Assembly (NCBI GenBank): GCA_020796225.1
Contig: CM036755.1
Coordinates: 86,613,803 to 86,677,802 of the forward strand
DNA length: 64,000 bases
Direction: 5' to 3'
From: Arion vulgaris
Taxonomy: Eukaryota > Mollusca > Gastropoda > Stylommatophora > Arionidae
Part shown: piece after piece, positions 51,640 to 62,795 of the stretch
Layout of the letters: each line of letters begins with the position of its first letter
Position numbering within the stretch: position 1 is the stretch's first letter
Made by a program: the position numbers and the translations under genes
Notes under the pieces: generated by a model
Database searches by the model: none
What the model was told of the DNA's origin: nothing
The model's input: only the letters and a program-made list of their open reading frames with translations

Positions 51640-52330
51640 AATCAACAAAACACTACGCCAAGCAAACATACAAATAGACAACACCAAAGTAAAACAAGTT
51701 TCTTAATTCAAATATTTAGGTAGCATTTTCACAGAGGATGGAAAACTAGATAGAGAAATAGAGACAAGATATCAAAAAGCAAATGCAGTGACCTACCAGC
51801 TGGCACCATTACTACAACACCCAAAGATCAAGATGGAAATGAAAAGAAAGATGATTAAAAAGTATTTTTCTACCATCACCTTTGTTACCAGTGCCAAATT
51901 TGGTCTCTTACAGCAACACATCACAGAAAGCTCACAACGTGTGAAATGAAATGCTTGAGGAAAGCAGTGGGAGTCACCAGGAAAGATAGACTACAAAATG
52001 AGGACATCAGAAGCAGAGTGGACAGAACTTCATGCACCAAATACATCGAAAGACAACAAATACAGTGGTTTGGACATTTAATGAAAATGAAATACAATCA
52101 ACCACCCATAACAACATACAATAAAAAGAGATCGGGTACTAGAGCTAAGGAAGACCAAGAAAAAGATGGATAGACAATATCAAGATCACACTACATAAAC
52201 ACGGATATAACACAACAAGGGCGACCCATACGGCCCTAGAATGCAAATTAAAGCTCCTACTCCTACGCTTAACGGCAAGAGTGGACACATAATTACATCT
52301 TCCACTTGGGGATAAACAATAAACAAAAGA
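51640..52330 (+). mobile_element. LINE-B fragment, long copy
   Basis: Reads FKYLGSIFTEDGKLDREIET, RYQKANAVTYQLAPLLQHPK, then KKYFSTITFVTSAKFGLLQQ-like with a shift, then EMKCLRKAVGVTRKDRLQNE, SCTKYIERQQIQWFGHLMKM and a RPRKRWIDNI-like box, followed by a C-terminal tail. Good reference for LINE-B. Confidence 0.82.
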
Positions 52331-52341
52331 CAATCAGATTT

Positions 52342-55300
52342 TTTCTTCAAAATTAGACATCAGCTAAGGGAGTCTGTTTACTGGGGCAGTTATTATATCT
52401 GACTCTCATTTCATGCATCGGAAGGAACAAAATTAGACATCAGCTAAGGGACTCTGTTTACTGGGGCAGTTATTATATCTGACTCTCATTTCATGCATCG
52501 GAAGGAACAAAATTAGACATCAGCTAAGGGAGTCTGTTTACTGGGGCAGTTATTATATCTGACTCTCATTTCATGCATCGTAAGGAACAAAATTAGACAT
52601 CAGCGAAGGGACTCTGTTTACTGGGGCAGTTATTATATCTGACTCTCATTTCATGCATCGGAAGGAACAAAATTAGACATCAGCTAAGGGACTCTGTTTA
52701 CTGGGGCAGTTATTGTATCTGACTCTCATTTCATGCATCGGAAGGAACAAAATTAGACATCAGCTAAGGGACTCTGTTTACTGGGGCAGTTATTGTATCT
52801 GACTCTCATTTCATGCATCGGAAGGAACAAAATTAGACATCAGCTAAGGGACTCTGTTTACTGGGGCAGTTATTGTATCTGACTCTCATTTCATGCATCG
52901 GAAGGAACAAAATTAGACATCAGCGAAGGGACTCTGTTTACTGGGGCAGTTATTGTATCTGACTCTCATTTCATGCATCGGAAGGAACAAAATTAGACAT
53001 CAGCGAAGGGACTCTGTTTACTGGGGCAGTTATTGTATCTGACTCTCATTTCATGCATCGGAAGGAACAAAATTAGACATCAGCTAAGGGAGTCTGTTTA
53101 CTGGGGCAGTTATTATATCTGACTCTCATTTCATGCATCGTAAGGAACAAAATTAGACATCAGCGAAGGGACTCTGTTTACTGGGGCAGTTATTATATCT
53201 GACTCTCATTTCATGCATCGGAAGGAACAAAATTAGACATCAGCTAAGGGACTCTGTTTACTGGGGCAGTTATTGTATCTGACTCTCATTTCATGCATCG
53301 GAAGGAACAAAATTAGACATCAGCTAAGGGACTCTGTTTACTGGGGCAGTTATTGTATCTGACTCTCATTTCATGCATCGGAAGGAACAAAATTAGACAT
53401 CAGCTAAGGGACTCTGTTTACTGGGGCAGTTATTGTATCTGACTCTCATTTCATGCATCGGAAGGAACAAAATTAGACATCAGCGAAGGGACTCTGTTTA
53501 CTGGGGCAGTTATTGTATCTGACTCTCATTTCATGCATCGGAAGGAACAAAATTAGACATCAGCGAAGGGACTCTGTTTACTGGGGCAGTTATTGTATCT
53601 GACTCTCATTTCATGCATCGGAAGGAACAAAATTAGACATCAGCGAAGGGAGTCTGTTTACTGGGGCAGTTATTATATCTGACTCTCATTTCATGCATCG
53701 GAAGGAACAAAATTAGACATCAGCTAAGGGAGTCTGTTTACTGGGGCAGTTATTATATCTGACTCTCATTTCATGCATCGGAAGGAACAAAATTAGACAT
53801 CAGCTAAGGGACTCTGTTTACTGGGGCAGTTATTATATCTGACTCTCATTTCATGCATCGGAAGGAACAAAATTAGACATCAGCTAAGGGACTCTGTTTA
53901 CTGGGGCAGTTATTGTATCTGACTCTCATTTCATGCATCGGAAGGAACAAAATTAGACATCAGCTAAGGGACTCTGTTTACTGGGGCAGTTATTGTATCT
54001 GACTCTCATTTCATGCATCGGAAGGAACAAAATTAGACATCAGCGAAGGGACTCTGTTTACTGGGGCAGTTATTATATCTGACTCTCATTTCATGCATCG
54101 GAAGGAACAAAATTAGACATCAGCTAAGGGACTCTGTTTACTGGGGCAGTTATTGTATCTGACTCTCATTTCATGCATCGGAAGGAACAAAATTAGACAT
54201 CAGCTAAGGGACTCTGTTTACTGGGGCAGTTATTGTATCTGACTCTCATTTCATGCATCGGAAGGAACAAAATTAGACATCAGCTAAGGGACTCTGTTTA
54301 CTGGGGCAGTTATTGTATCTGACTCTCATTTCATGCATCGGAAGGAACAAAATTAGACATCAGCGAAGGGACTCTGTTTACTGGGGCAGTTATTGTATCT
54401 GACTCTCATTTCATGCATCGGAAGGAACAAAATTAGACATCAGCGAAGGGACTCTGTTTACTGGGGCAGTTATTGTATCTGACTCTCATTTCATGCATCG
54501 GAAGGAACAAAATTAGACATCAGCGAAGGGAGTCTGTTTACTGGGGCAGTTATTATATCTGACTCTCATTTCATGCATCGGAAGGAACAAAATTAGACAT
54601 CAGCTAAGGGAGTCTGTTTACTGGGGCAGTTATTATATCTGACTCTCATTTCATGCATCGGAAGGAACAAAATTAGACATCAGCTAAGGGACTCTGTTTA
54701 CTGGGGCAGTTATTGTATCTGACTCTCATTTCATGCATCGGAAGGAACAAAATTAGACATCAGCTAAGGGACTCTGTTTACTGGGGCAGTTATTATATCT
54801 GACTCTCATTTCATGCATCGGAAGGAACAAAATTAGACATCAGCTAAGGGAGTCTGTTTACTGGGGCAGTTATTGTATCTGACTCTCATTTCATGCATCG
54901 GAAGGAACAAAATTAGACATCAGCTAAGGGACTCTGTTTACTGGGGCAGTTATTATATCTGACTCTCATTTCATGCATCGGAAGGAACAAAATTAGACAT
55001 CAGCGAAGGGACTCTGTTTACTGGGGCAGTTATTGTATCTGACTCTCATTTCATGCATCGGAAGGAACAAAATTAGACATCAGCGAAGGGAGTCTGTTTA
55101 CTGGGGCAGTTATTGTATCTGACTCTCATTTCATGCATCGGAAGGAACAAAATTAGACATCAGCGAAGGGACTCTGTTTACTGGGGCAGTTATTGTATCT
55201 GACTCTCATTTCATGCATCGGAAGGAACAAAATTAGACATCAGCGAAGGGAGTCTGTTTACTGGGGCAGTTATTGTATCTGACTCTCATTTCATGCATCG

Positions 55301-56756
55301 GAAGGAACAAAATTAGACATCAGCGAAGGGAGTCTGTTTACTGGGGCAGTTATTGTATCTGACTCTCATTTCATGCATCGGAAGGAACAAAATTAGACAT
55401 CAGCGAAGGGAGTCTGTTTACTGGGGCAGTTATTATATCTGACTCTCATTTCATGCATCGGAAGGAACAAAATTAGACATCAGCGAAGGGAGTCTGTTTA
55501 CTGGGGCAGTTATTATATCTGACTCTCATTTCATGCATCGGAAGGAACAAAATTAGACATCAGCGAAGGGAGTCTGTTTACTGGGGCAGTTATTATATCT
55601 GACTCTCATTTCATGCATCGGAAGGAACAAAATTAGACATCAGCGAAGGGAGTCTGTTTACTGGGGCAGTTATTATATCTGACTCTCATTTCATGCATCG
55701 GAAGGAACAAAATTAGACATCAGCGAAGGGAGTCTGTTTACTGGGGCAGTTATTATATCTGACTCTCATTTCATACATCGGAAGGAACAAAATTAGACAT
55801 CAGCGAAGGGAGTCTGTTTACTGGGGCAGTTATTGTATCTGACTCTCATTTCATGCATCGGAAGGAACAAAATTAGACATCAGCGAAGGGAGTCTGTTTA
55901 CTGGGGCAGTTATTGTATCTGACTCTCATTTCATGCATCGGAAGGAACAAAATTAGACATCAGCGAAGGGAGTCTGTTTACTGGGGCAGTTATTGTATCT
56001 GACTCTCATTTCATGCATCGGAAGGAACAAAATTAGACATCAGCGAAGGGAGTCTGTTTACTGGGGCAGTTATTGTATCTGACTCTCATTTCATGCATCG
56101 GAAGGAACAAAATTAGACATCAGCTAAGGGAGTCTGTTTACTGGGGCAGTTATTGTATCTGACTCTCATTTCATGCATCGGAAGGAACAAAATTAGACAT
56201 CAGCGAAGGGAGTCTGTTTACTGGGGCAGTTATTGTATCTGACTCTCATTTCATGCATCGGAAGGAACAAAATTAGACATCAGCTAAGGGAGTCTGTTTA
56301 CTGGGGCAGTTATTGTATCTGACTCTCATTTCATGCATCGGAAGGAACAAAATTAGACATCAGCTAAGGGAGTCTGTTTACTGGGGCAGTTATTGTATCT
56401 GACTCTCATTTCATGCATCGGAAGGAACAAAATTAGACATCAGCGAAGGGAGTCTGTTTACTGGGGCAGTTATTATATCTGACTCTCATTTCATGCATCG
56501 GAAGGAACAAAATTAGACATCAGCGAAGGGAGTCTGTTTACTGGGGCAGTTATTATATCTGACTCTCATTTCATGCATCGGAAGGAACAAAATTAGACAT
56601 CAGCGAAGGGAGTCTGTTTACTGGGGCAGTTATTATATCTGACTCTCATTTCATGCATCGGAAGGAACAAAATTAGACATCAGCGAAGGGAGTCTGTTTA
56701 CTGGGGCAGTTATTATATCTGACTCTCATTTCATGCATCGGAAGGAACAAAATTGC
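52342..56756. repeat. 80-bp satellite, 55 copies, no length variation
   Basis: 4.4 kb of ATTAGACATCAGCTAAGGGA and the following 60 bp, including CTGGGGCAGTTATTATATCT. Every step from 52361 to 56681 is exactly 80 bp. Almost all differences are at four two-state sites: CAGC[T/G]AAGGG, GGGA[G/C]TCTG, TATT[A/G]TATC and ATCG[G/T]AAGG. The combinations form higher-order blocks. It is flanked by two LINE-B 3' ends in opposite orientations. Confidence 0.98.
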
Positions 56757-57085
56757 AGGTTTCGGTAAGTCAATGTCGTCTATTAATGCTATTCTTTCTT
56801 TCTTTCTTTTGTCGTTCTCTGCTTTTTTGCCGCTAGGCGTAGCAGGTTTAACTGATGATCGGTTTCGGAGATAATGCACGCTCGGTCGCTTGATATGGTG
56901 TGGTATTGTGGAGTTTTAAGATGTCTGTAACTCCATCAACCCATCTTTTCTTGGTCTGCCCTTTCCTCTTGATGATTCCATTTTCAGGTTGTATGCTCTT
57001 GCAACTGGTGTATTCGGGTTCATTCTGACCAAGTGGCCAAACCATTTGAGTCTCTGTTTTTCAATAAATCTAATAGCAGGTGCTA
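56757..57085 (-). mobile_element. LINE-B 3' end
   Basis: The - strand reads VWPLGQNEPEYTSCKSIQPE-like (shifted from KMVWPLGQNEPNTPVARAYN), IIKRKGQTKKRWVDGVTDIL, KLHNTTPYQATERALSPKPI and a tail with KPATPSGKKAENDKRKKE, as at 28080-28340. Confidence 0.78.
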
Positions 57086-57450
57086 TTAACCCTCAGAAAA
57101 TTATATTGATCTACTGTCCTGGACATGAGGGTGTTTGCGGCGATGAGAGAGCGGCCAAGCTTGCATCAACAGCATCGATTGTTGGGGAGTTGAAGATGGA
57201 TAAGTGGGATGTCTCTTTGCGACTGCCTGTTGGATGAGGACACTAAAATAGATGTCAAATCGATCCAGCGATTTAAGCAGTTTGGAGTTACCCGTTGTAG
57301 AAGTAGAACCAGATGCTTGAAGGGCAGAATGACGGGTGTGTTTAATCAGCGAGCCACGGGAACTATCAGTATGCATATCCTTCGACATTATGCTGAGACT
57401 CAGCACCTATGGGTGTGTCTGGTGCGCAATGATGCCGGTTCAGTAACCAA
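57086..57450 (+). mobile_element. RNH-LINE C-terminal fragment
   Basis: Reads IILIYCPGHEGVCGDERAAK, LASTASIVGELKMDKWDV, a shift, LLDEDTKIDVKSIQRFKQFG, GVFNQRATGTISMHILRHYA and ETQHLWVCLVRNDAG. This is RNase H PGHEGVxGxERAxxLA plus the whole C-terminal extension; the last CxxC is degraded. Confidence 0.78.
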
Positions 57451-57454
57451 TATA

Positions 57455-57865
57455 ATTCCTCTCGTGCCGTTATAAGTTGCATAGGTCCTGTAAGCAATTT
57501 CTCCATACCGCTCTATCCTGGGCAACTCGCTCAATCCTCCATGGAACTGAAACCGATATTTCTTGCCTCTCTCAGCAAAGTTCGTTTCAAGGTCTTATTT
57601 GGTCGTCCTCTCTTTCTTAAAACCCTTTGCCTCCCACTTCTATGTCTGCTTTGATATTCTTTGATCATTTCTTTTCAATGTGTGTCCAACATATCTCCAT
57701 CTTCTCTTTCTTATAACAGTTGTCACTAGTGGTTGACCAGACATGGATCTGATTTTATCACTTCTTCTGAATTTGTTTCATTTTAAATTCATTATTTTTC
57801 GCAAATATCTATTTTCAAATGCATTCAACTTGCTTTCTATATCTTTAGTCATTTTCCAACTCTCG
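57455..57865 (-). mobile_element. LINE-A 3' end, long copy
   Basis: The - strand encodes KFRRSDKIRSMSGQPLVTTV, IRKRRWRYVGHTLKRNDQRI, then NETLLREARNIG- and ISSMED/ERVAQDRAVWRNCLQD-like codons, ending at ATAACGGCACGAGAGGAATT. Confidence 0.75.
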
Positions 57866-58152
57866 CTGGCTTATGTTAGGATTGATACAACTCTCGCTGG
57901 CTTATGTTAGGATTGATACAACAACTCTCGCTGGCTTATGTTAGGATTGATACAACTCTCGCTGGCTTATGTTAGGATTGATACAACAACTCTCGCTGGC
58001 TTATGTTAGGATTGATACAACTCTCGCTGGCTTATGTTAGGATTGATACAACAACTCTCGCTGGCTCATGTTAGGATTGATACAACAACTCTCGCTGGCT
58101 TATGTTATCATTGATACAACTCTCGCTGGCATATGTTAGGATTGATACAACA
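57858..58152. repeat. 34-37-bp tandem repeat, about 9 copies
   Basis: AACTCTCGCTGGCTTATGTT then AGGATTGATACAAC, with or without an extra AAC. It abuts the LINE-A copy. Confidence 0.94.
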
Positions 58153-58194
58153 TTTGAATTGAAAATTCGTAATTTAGTTTAAATATTTCTTTCT

Positions 58195-58420
58195 TCTGCT
58201 TCGACGACGAACTGTCCATATCGACCACTTGTTAACCAATCTGTGAGATTTGTCTGTTATGTGCATACAAGAAGGCCAACACATCCGATTTCTGTGATGC
58301 TTTTTATTTACCAAGGTAGCTTCCTTAGGTCTTTCATTAGTCGCCTCTTACGACATGCTTTGTAGGTCACAGTTGTACTATTCTTTACTTCCTTTGCTGA
58401 CCCCGGTACCACACTGGAGG
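58195..58420 (-). mobile_element. SINE-A copy with internal deletion
   Basis: GAACTGTCCATATCGACCAC, a gap relative to other copies, GTTATGTGCATACAAG, GTGATGCTTTTTATTTACCA and CTTTGTAGGTCACAG. Confidence 0.76.
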
Positions 58421-58449
58421 ATTTAATACTATATAACTTGCAGCTCCAT

Positions 58450-58768
58450 TTAAACGTTGATGTTACAGTAACTGTTAAAAGCTGATGTTACAGTAACTGT
58501 TAAAAGCTGATGTTACAGTAACTGTTAAACGTTGATGTTACAGTAACTGTTAAACGCTGATGTTACAGTAACTGTTAAAAGCTGATGTTACAGTAACTGC
58601 TAAAAGCTAATGTTACAGTAACTGTTAAAAGCTGATGTTACAGTAACTGTTAAACGCTGATGTTACAGTAACTGTTAAAAGCTAATGTTACAGTAACTGT
58701 TAAAAGCTGATGTTACAGTAACTGTTAAAAGCTAATGTTACAGTAACTGTTAAAAGTTGATGTTCATA
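58450..58768. repeat. 25-bp tandem repeat, about 12 copies, palindromic core
   Basis: AAAAGCTGATGTTACAGTAA then CTGTT. Each unit holds GTTACAGTAAC, an inverted repeat around one A. Confidence 0.95.
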
Positions 58769-58959
58769 GTTAGGCCAGTAAATAACTATGAGACAAAAAT
58801 GTATAATAATTGTAAAGACAAGCTAACAGAGATGGAAACAAGAAAATAAATAGATATATTATATTAAGATATACATTACGAGATAATTGAAGATTGAGAA
58901 TGATATTAATATGTTCATTGAAATGGAGATTGTGTTGGTTGTGTTTTGATAAACAATCG

Positions 58960-59055
58960 CCTGCGGGACTAGTCAATGGGTGCTGTAAGCTCCTGCGGGA
59001 CTAGTCAATGGGTGCTGTAAGCTCCTGCGGGACTAGTCAATGGGTGCTGTAAGAA
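58960..59055. repeat. 32-bp tandem repeat, 3 copies
   Basis: CTCCTGCGGGACTAGTCAAT then GGGTGCTGTAAG. Confidence 0.92.
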
Positions 59056-59330
59056 ATAAAGGTTTGTTATTCGAATTCTGTCTTTGGTAAATTGTTTCTT
59101 TCCTCGATTCCTTAACTCTTTCTTTATGTAATTTGATTTTATTTCTGGACGCATTTGTTCTACAATGTATACTTACTTATCATGTATACTTGATTTGCGT
59201 TATCTTAAAAAAAGTTCACAAGCCTGTGTGTCGAGTTGGGAGGGCGGAGGGGTTAAGACTTGTTTCATCATCATCATCATCATTCTGTGCAAGTTGACCG
59301 GCGTCGGCAGCAGTAATTCTCAGCTCGTCA
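59056..59330. other. Spacer, no recognised gene
   Basis: T-rich stretch, with a short (CAT)n run at 59266-59283. No coding signal. Confidence 0.35.
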
Positions 59331-59334
59331 GTTT

Positions 59335-59551
59335 CAGTTTCAGTTTGGAATATCTTCATTGCACTCCGGACATGTCCATAGGTGCTCCGATCTCCTTCGC
59401 AAAATCTCCAACAGCGTCCAGCGACTGACCGTACCAGTTTTATTTTGATTGATGAGCCGACTCGTATACCTGTTGTACCGTTCTTTTCTTGCCACACCAA
59501 TCTTCAAACTCAGTTCTCGCAATCTAGTAGTTGACGTGGATTGGTTTAGAT
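59335..59551 (-). mobile_element. RNH-LINE C-terminus, 3' part of a split copy
   Basis: The - strand reads NQSTSTTRLRELSLKIGVAR, KERYNRYTSRLINQNKTGTV and RRRSEHLWTCPECNEDI. The CxxC finger is intact. The rest of the copy lies at 60536-60870, separated by MITE-2. Confidence 0.8.
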
Positions 59552-60527
59552 CAGCCTTTCCCAAAGTGAGGGTACCGCCCCTGTGGGCGCTGAAGACTTC
59601 CAGGGGGCGATAGTGGGTTCAGTAGCATTTGGGGGATTTTTTCGTGATTTTGCGATTGAATAATCATAAAAATTTGAATTCTGCATTTTAGTTCATCTTA
59701 TGCCCATCTTACACGATCCATTTTTACATCAATTTTGTATTTCATGTATATAATCATTTGAAAATTGACCATGTATGACAAATATATATATATATAAATT
59801 TTCTATGTCAAAGTGAAAATAGAGCATGTATATATATATATATGTGGGGGAAGGCGCTGGTAAACTGTTATAATGTGGGGGCGTTACAAAGTTTATGTCG
59901 TGCAAAGTGGGCGGTGGAGAGGGCGTTACAAAGTTTATGTCGTGCAAAGTGGGCGGTGGGAGGGGGGGCGTTACAAAGTTTATGTCGTGCAAAGTGGGCG
60001 GTGGGAGAGGGGCGTTACAAAGTTTATGTCGTGCAAAGTGGGCGGTGGGAGAGGGGCGTTACAAAGTTTATGTCGTGCAAAGTGGGCGGTGGAGAGGGCG
60101 TTACAAAGTTTATGTCGTGCAAAGTGGGCGGTGGGAGAGGGGCGTTACAAAGTTTATGTCGTGCAAAGTGGGCGGTGGGAGAGGGGCGTTACAAAGTTTA
60201 TGTCGTGCAAAGTGGGCGGTGGGAGAGGGGCGTTACAAAGTTTATGTCGTGCAAAGTGGGCGGTGGGAGGGGGGGCGTTACAAAGTTTATGTCGTGCAAA
60301 GTGGGCGGTGGGCAAAGTGGGCGGTGGGCAAAGTGGGCGGTGGGCAAAGTGGGCGGTGGGCAAAGTGGGCGGTGGGCAAAGTGGGCGGTGGGCAAAGTGG
60401 GCGGTGGGCAAAGTGGGCGGTGGGCAAAGTGGGCGGTGGGCAAAGTGGGCGGTGGGCAAAGTGGGCGGTGGGCAAAGTGGGCGGTGGGCAAAGTGGGCGG
60501 TGGGCCGAAAAAGTTTGGGAATCTATG
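59552..60527. mobile_element. MITE-2 copy 2, hAT-type, 976 bp, swollen by internal arrays
   Basis: Starts CAGCCTTTCCCAAAGTGAGG and ends AAGTTTGGGAATCTATG, an imperfect terminal inverted repeat, with the perfect 8-bp duplication GTTTAGAT (59544-59551 and 60528-60535). It shares its body with 5080-5521 but is more than twice as long because of two internal tandem arrays. It interrupts the RNH-LINE. Confidence 0.9.
59880..60505. repeat. 44-bp and 16-bp arrays inside MITE-2
   Basis: 59880-60300: about ten copies of GCGTTACAAAGTTTATGTCG then TGCAAAGTGGGCGGTGGG (40-46 bp). 60300-60505: about thirteen copies of GTGGGCGGTGGGCAAA (16 bp), derived from the end of the first unit. Long open frames over them are artefacts. 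The G-rich strand could form G-quadruplex-like structures. Confidence 0.96.
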
Positions 60528-60535
60528 GTTTAGAT

Positions 60536-60870
60536 GAAGGTCTTCTCTGCGGCCGCGCTGTATGAGGGCGGCCGCGCTGTATGAGGGCGGCCGCGCTGTA
60601 TGAGGGCGGCCGCGCTGTATGAGGGCGGCCGCGCTGTATGAGGGCGGCCGCGCTGTATGAGGGCGTTCACCTTGTCAGCTCTGTCCATTGGCTGGCCCTC
60701 TGATATAGCGGCAGAGCCAGCCAGCCTGTCTGCTCTCTCATTGCCAACGACACCCATGTGCCCAGGAACAAAGACAAGTGTAATTCTACAAATTGATGAC
60801 GCCTGCAGTGATTCAGTCCATTGCCTGCGCATCGAACCGGCCTCCACCTTTCGGATCATACTCAATGAGT
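60536..60870 (-). mobile_element. RNH-LINE RNase H part of the split copy, with 19-bp array
   Basis: The - strand reads RRQWTESLQASSICRITLVF, VPGHMGVVGNERADRLAGSA, AISEGQPMDRADKVNAL, then the array codons. The RNase H PGHMGVVGNERADRLAG motif is intact. Confidence 0.8.
60543..60663. repeat. 19-bp GC-rich array, about 6 copies, each with GCGGCCGC
   Basis: GCGGCCGCGCTGTATGAGG units; each carries a NotI site and several CpGs. It arose inside LINE RNase H coding sequence; 19 bp per copy scrambles the frame. Confidence 0.94.
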
Positions 60871-60989
60871 CGCTCAGAATGCACGCATGAGTGTAGTTTT
60901 GTGACTAGCCACAACGCAATTGTCGCACTATTATACTCTGTAGAGAGATACTGTAATCGAATCAACCTAAGCTTAAAGTGTGTCCACGT

Positions 60990-61085
60990 GCCGATGAGCT
61001 TAAGGCGTGGCCACGTGCCGATGAGCTTAAGGCGTGGCCACGTGCCGATGAGCTTAAGGCGTGGCCACGTGCCGATGAGCTGAAT
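60990..61085. repeat. 27-bp tandem repeat, 4 copies, each with CACGTG
   Basis: GGCGTGGCCACGTGCCGATG then AGCTTAA. Each unit holds an E-box-like CACGTG within GGCCACGTGCC. Confidence 0.93.
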
Positions 61086-61507
61086 GACTGCGGTATAGCC
61101 AGTCCTTAACGTGGACATGGATTCTCTGCCTCGCAACGGAGTTCGTGCGTGTAGGCGGGGGTCAACAGCGTTTCAGCTATTCTAACACTACACAGAATCA
61201 GCTCGTCAATGACATCCGGCACAAATCGTCTTCTAGGTCTTCCTCTCATTCTTCTTCCAGCCACCATTCCTTCTAGATTTATCTTCTCCAGTCATTCATG
61301 TCATTTATTATGTCAGAAAAACTTAATTTTCCTTGTTTTATGTTCTTTAATAACCAACTCTCTTTAATATCAAGCTGTTGCAGAACAGAAGTATTTGTTC
61401 TTTTCTATGTCCATGATATTCTAAGTATTCTTCTGTAACATTTGCATTCAAAGACATTAATGATCTTCTCCAACGCTTTGTCAGTGATCCATATATTGAA
61501 TTACAAC
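61086..61507. other. Spacer with LINE-like 3' sequence
   Basis: 61195-61280 on the - strand has RRPRRRFVPD-like codons (from GACCTAGAAGACGATTTGTG), a short LINE tail. The rest is unrecognised. Confidence 0.35.
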
Positions 61508-61755
61508 TGTTTCTTCTTCGAACGATCCATATCGATCACTCTTTGTGATTTGTATGTGATCTGAGCCTAAAAGCGATTGTACGTTGCGTCAGTTATGCGA
61601 CTACAAGTAAGCCTTCACCTTCGATTTCTGCGACGCTTTTTATTTACTAGCGTATCTTCTCTAGGCCCCCTACCTCAGTCACCTCTTACGACATGCCTTG
61701 TAGGTCGCAGTGTTACTATTCTTTGCTCCTGCCAGCCCCGGCAATACAAGGGCAA
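61508..61755 (-). mobile_element. SINE-A copy, full length
   Basis: TTTCTTCTTCGAACGATCCA, GATCTGAGCCTAAAAGCGAT, GCGACGCTTTTTATTTACTA, ATGCCTTGTAGGTCGCAGTG and GCCAGCCCCGGCAATACAA. Confidence 0.82.
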
Positions 61756-61969
61756 ATTACAACTGTTTTAATCAATGCGATCTGATACAGATCTATCGTC
61801 TCGTCGTGATTCATATTCGCAATTTGTTCAGATTACTTTATTACATATATTTATTTGCTTTTTTAACAAAATCTCTCTTTAAATCAAGCTGTTGCAGACT
61901 TGTGTCCTGTCTATTTATTTGCTTTTTTAACACCAGTGCTTCGCTTATAGTTATTAAAACTAATTTTTC

Positions 61970-62415
61970 TTTATCTGCATCATTGGTGAGTAAACAACTT
62001 AACATCTTTCTGTCTGCATCATTGGTGAGTACACAACTTAACATCTTTCTGTCTCCCATCATTGACGTGTACACAACTTAACATATTTCTATCTCCCATC
62101 ATTGACGAGTACAAAACTTAACATCTTTCTGTCTCCATCATTGACGTGTACACAACTTAACATATTTCTATCTCCCATCATTGACGTGTACACAACTTAA
62201 CATCTTTCTGTCTCCATCATTGGCGAGTACACAACTTAACATCTTTCTGTCTCCCATCATTGGCGAGTAGACAACTTAACATCTTTCTGTCTCCCATCAT
62301 TGACGAGTAGACAACTTAACATCTTTCTGTCTCCCATCATTGACGAGTAGACAACTTAACATCTTTCTATCTCCCATCATTGGCGAGTACAAAACATCTT
62401 TCTATCTCCATCATT
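61970..62415. repeat. 40-bp tandem repeat, about 10 copies
   Basis: ATCTTTCTGTCTCCCATCAT then TGACGAGTACACAACTTAAC, with TGGCGAG, GACGTGTAC and GAGTAG variants. Confidence 0.94.
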
Positions 62416-62574
62416 TTCGATCATAGATCTCCCTCAACTTCATGTTTTTCAAAGTTAACGACAAGAGATCTCCCCAACTTTCTGTCTCAAGCATTGACCA
62501 TCATAAGTTTTCAGAATAAAATAGTAAAACTAACAACTGTCGTTGCTGCCTACAATAACGCTTGTTAGGGCGGT

Positions 62575-62795
62575 CTATTACAGGTAGAGGGGGGAGGGGA
62601 TATGTACCTGTGGAATGTAATGGCCGTATGGCTAGAGCAGTTCCCACAAAACTGTTCAGGTTATGATTATTCTTTATATCCCCGACAGAAAAAACAAAAC
62701 CTTGGTCTTACCTGGGATGGAACTCGGGTAACTTGCATGGAAGCCTACGCACAAATCCATTCGGTCAGACGCTCCGATCCCAGATCTTCAATACT
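62575..62795 (-). mobile_element. SINE-E copy (tRNA-derived)
   Basis: The - strand head GACCGAATGGATTTGTGCGT, arm around GGCTTCCATGC and CGAGTTCCATCCCAGGTAAG (B-box-like); then a body with CCTGAACAGTTTTGTGGGAA and CCATACGGCCATTACATTCC. It is the unexpanded counterpart of 29100-29455. Confidence 0.75.

Noticed and set aside
46063..56756. Regular arrays that might be taken for CRISPR repeats
   Set aside because: The 37-bp and 80-bp arrays have no unique spacers; unit follows unit directly. Introns, SINEs and LINEs show a eukaryotic genome.
59842..60565. Three overlapping + frames of more than 210 codons
   Set aside because: Frames of the arrays within MITE-2; the same peptide blocks appear in all three frames in shifted order.
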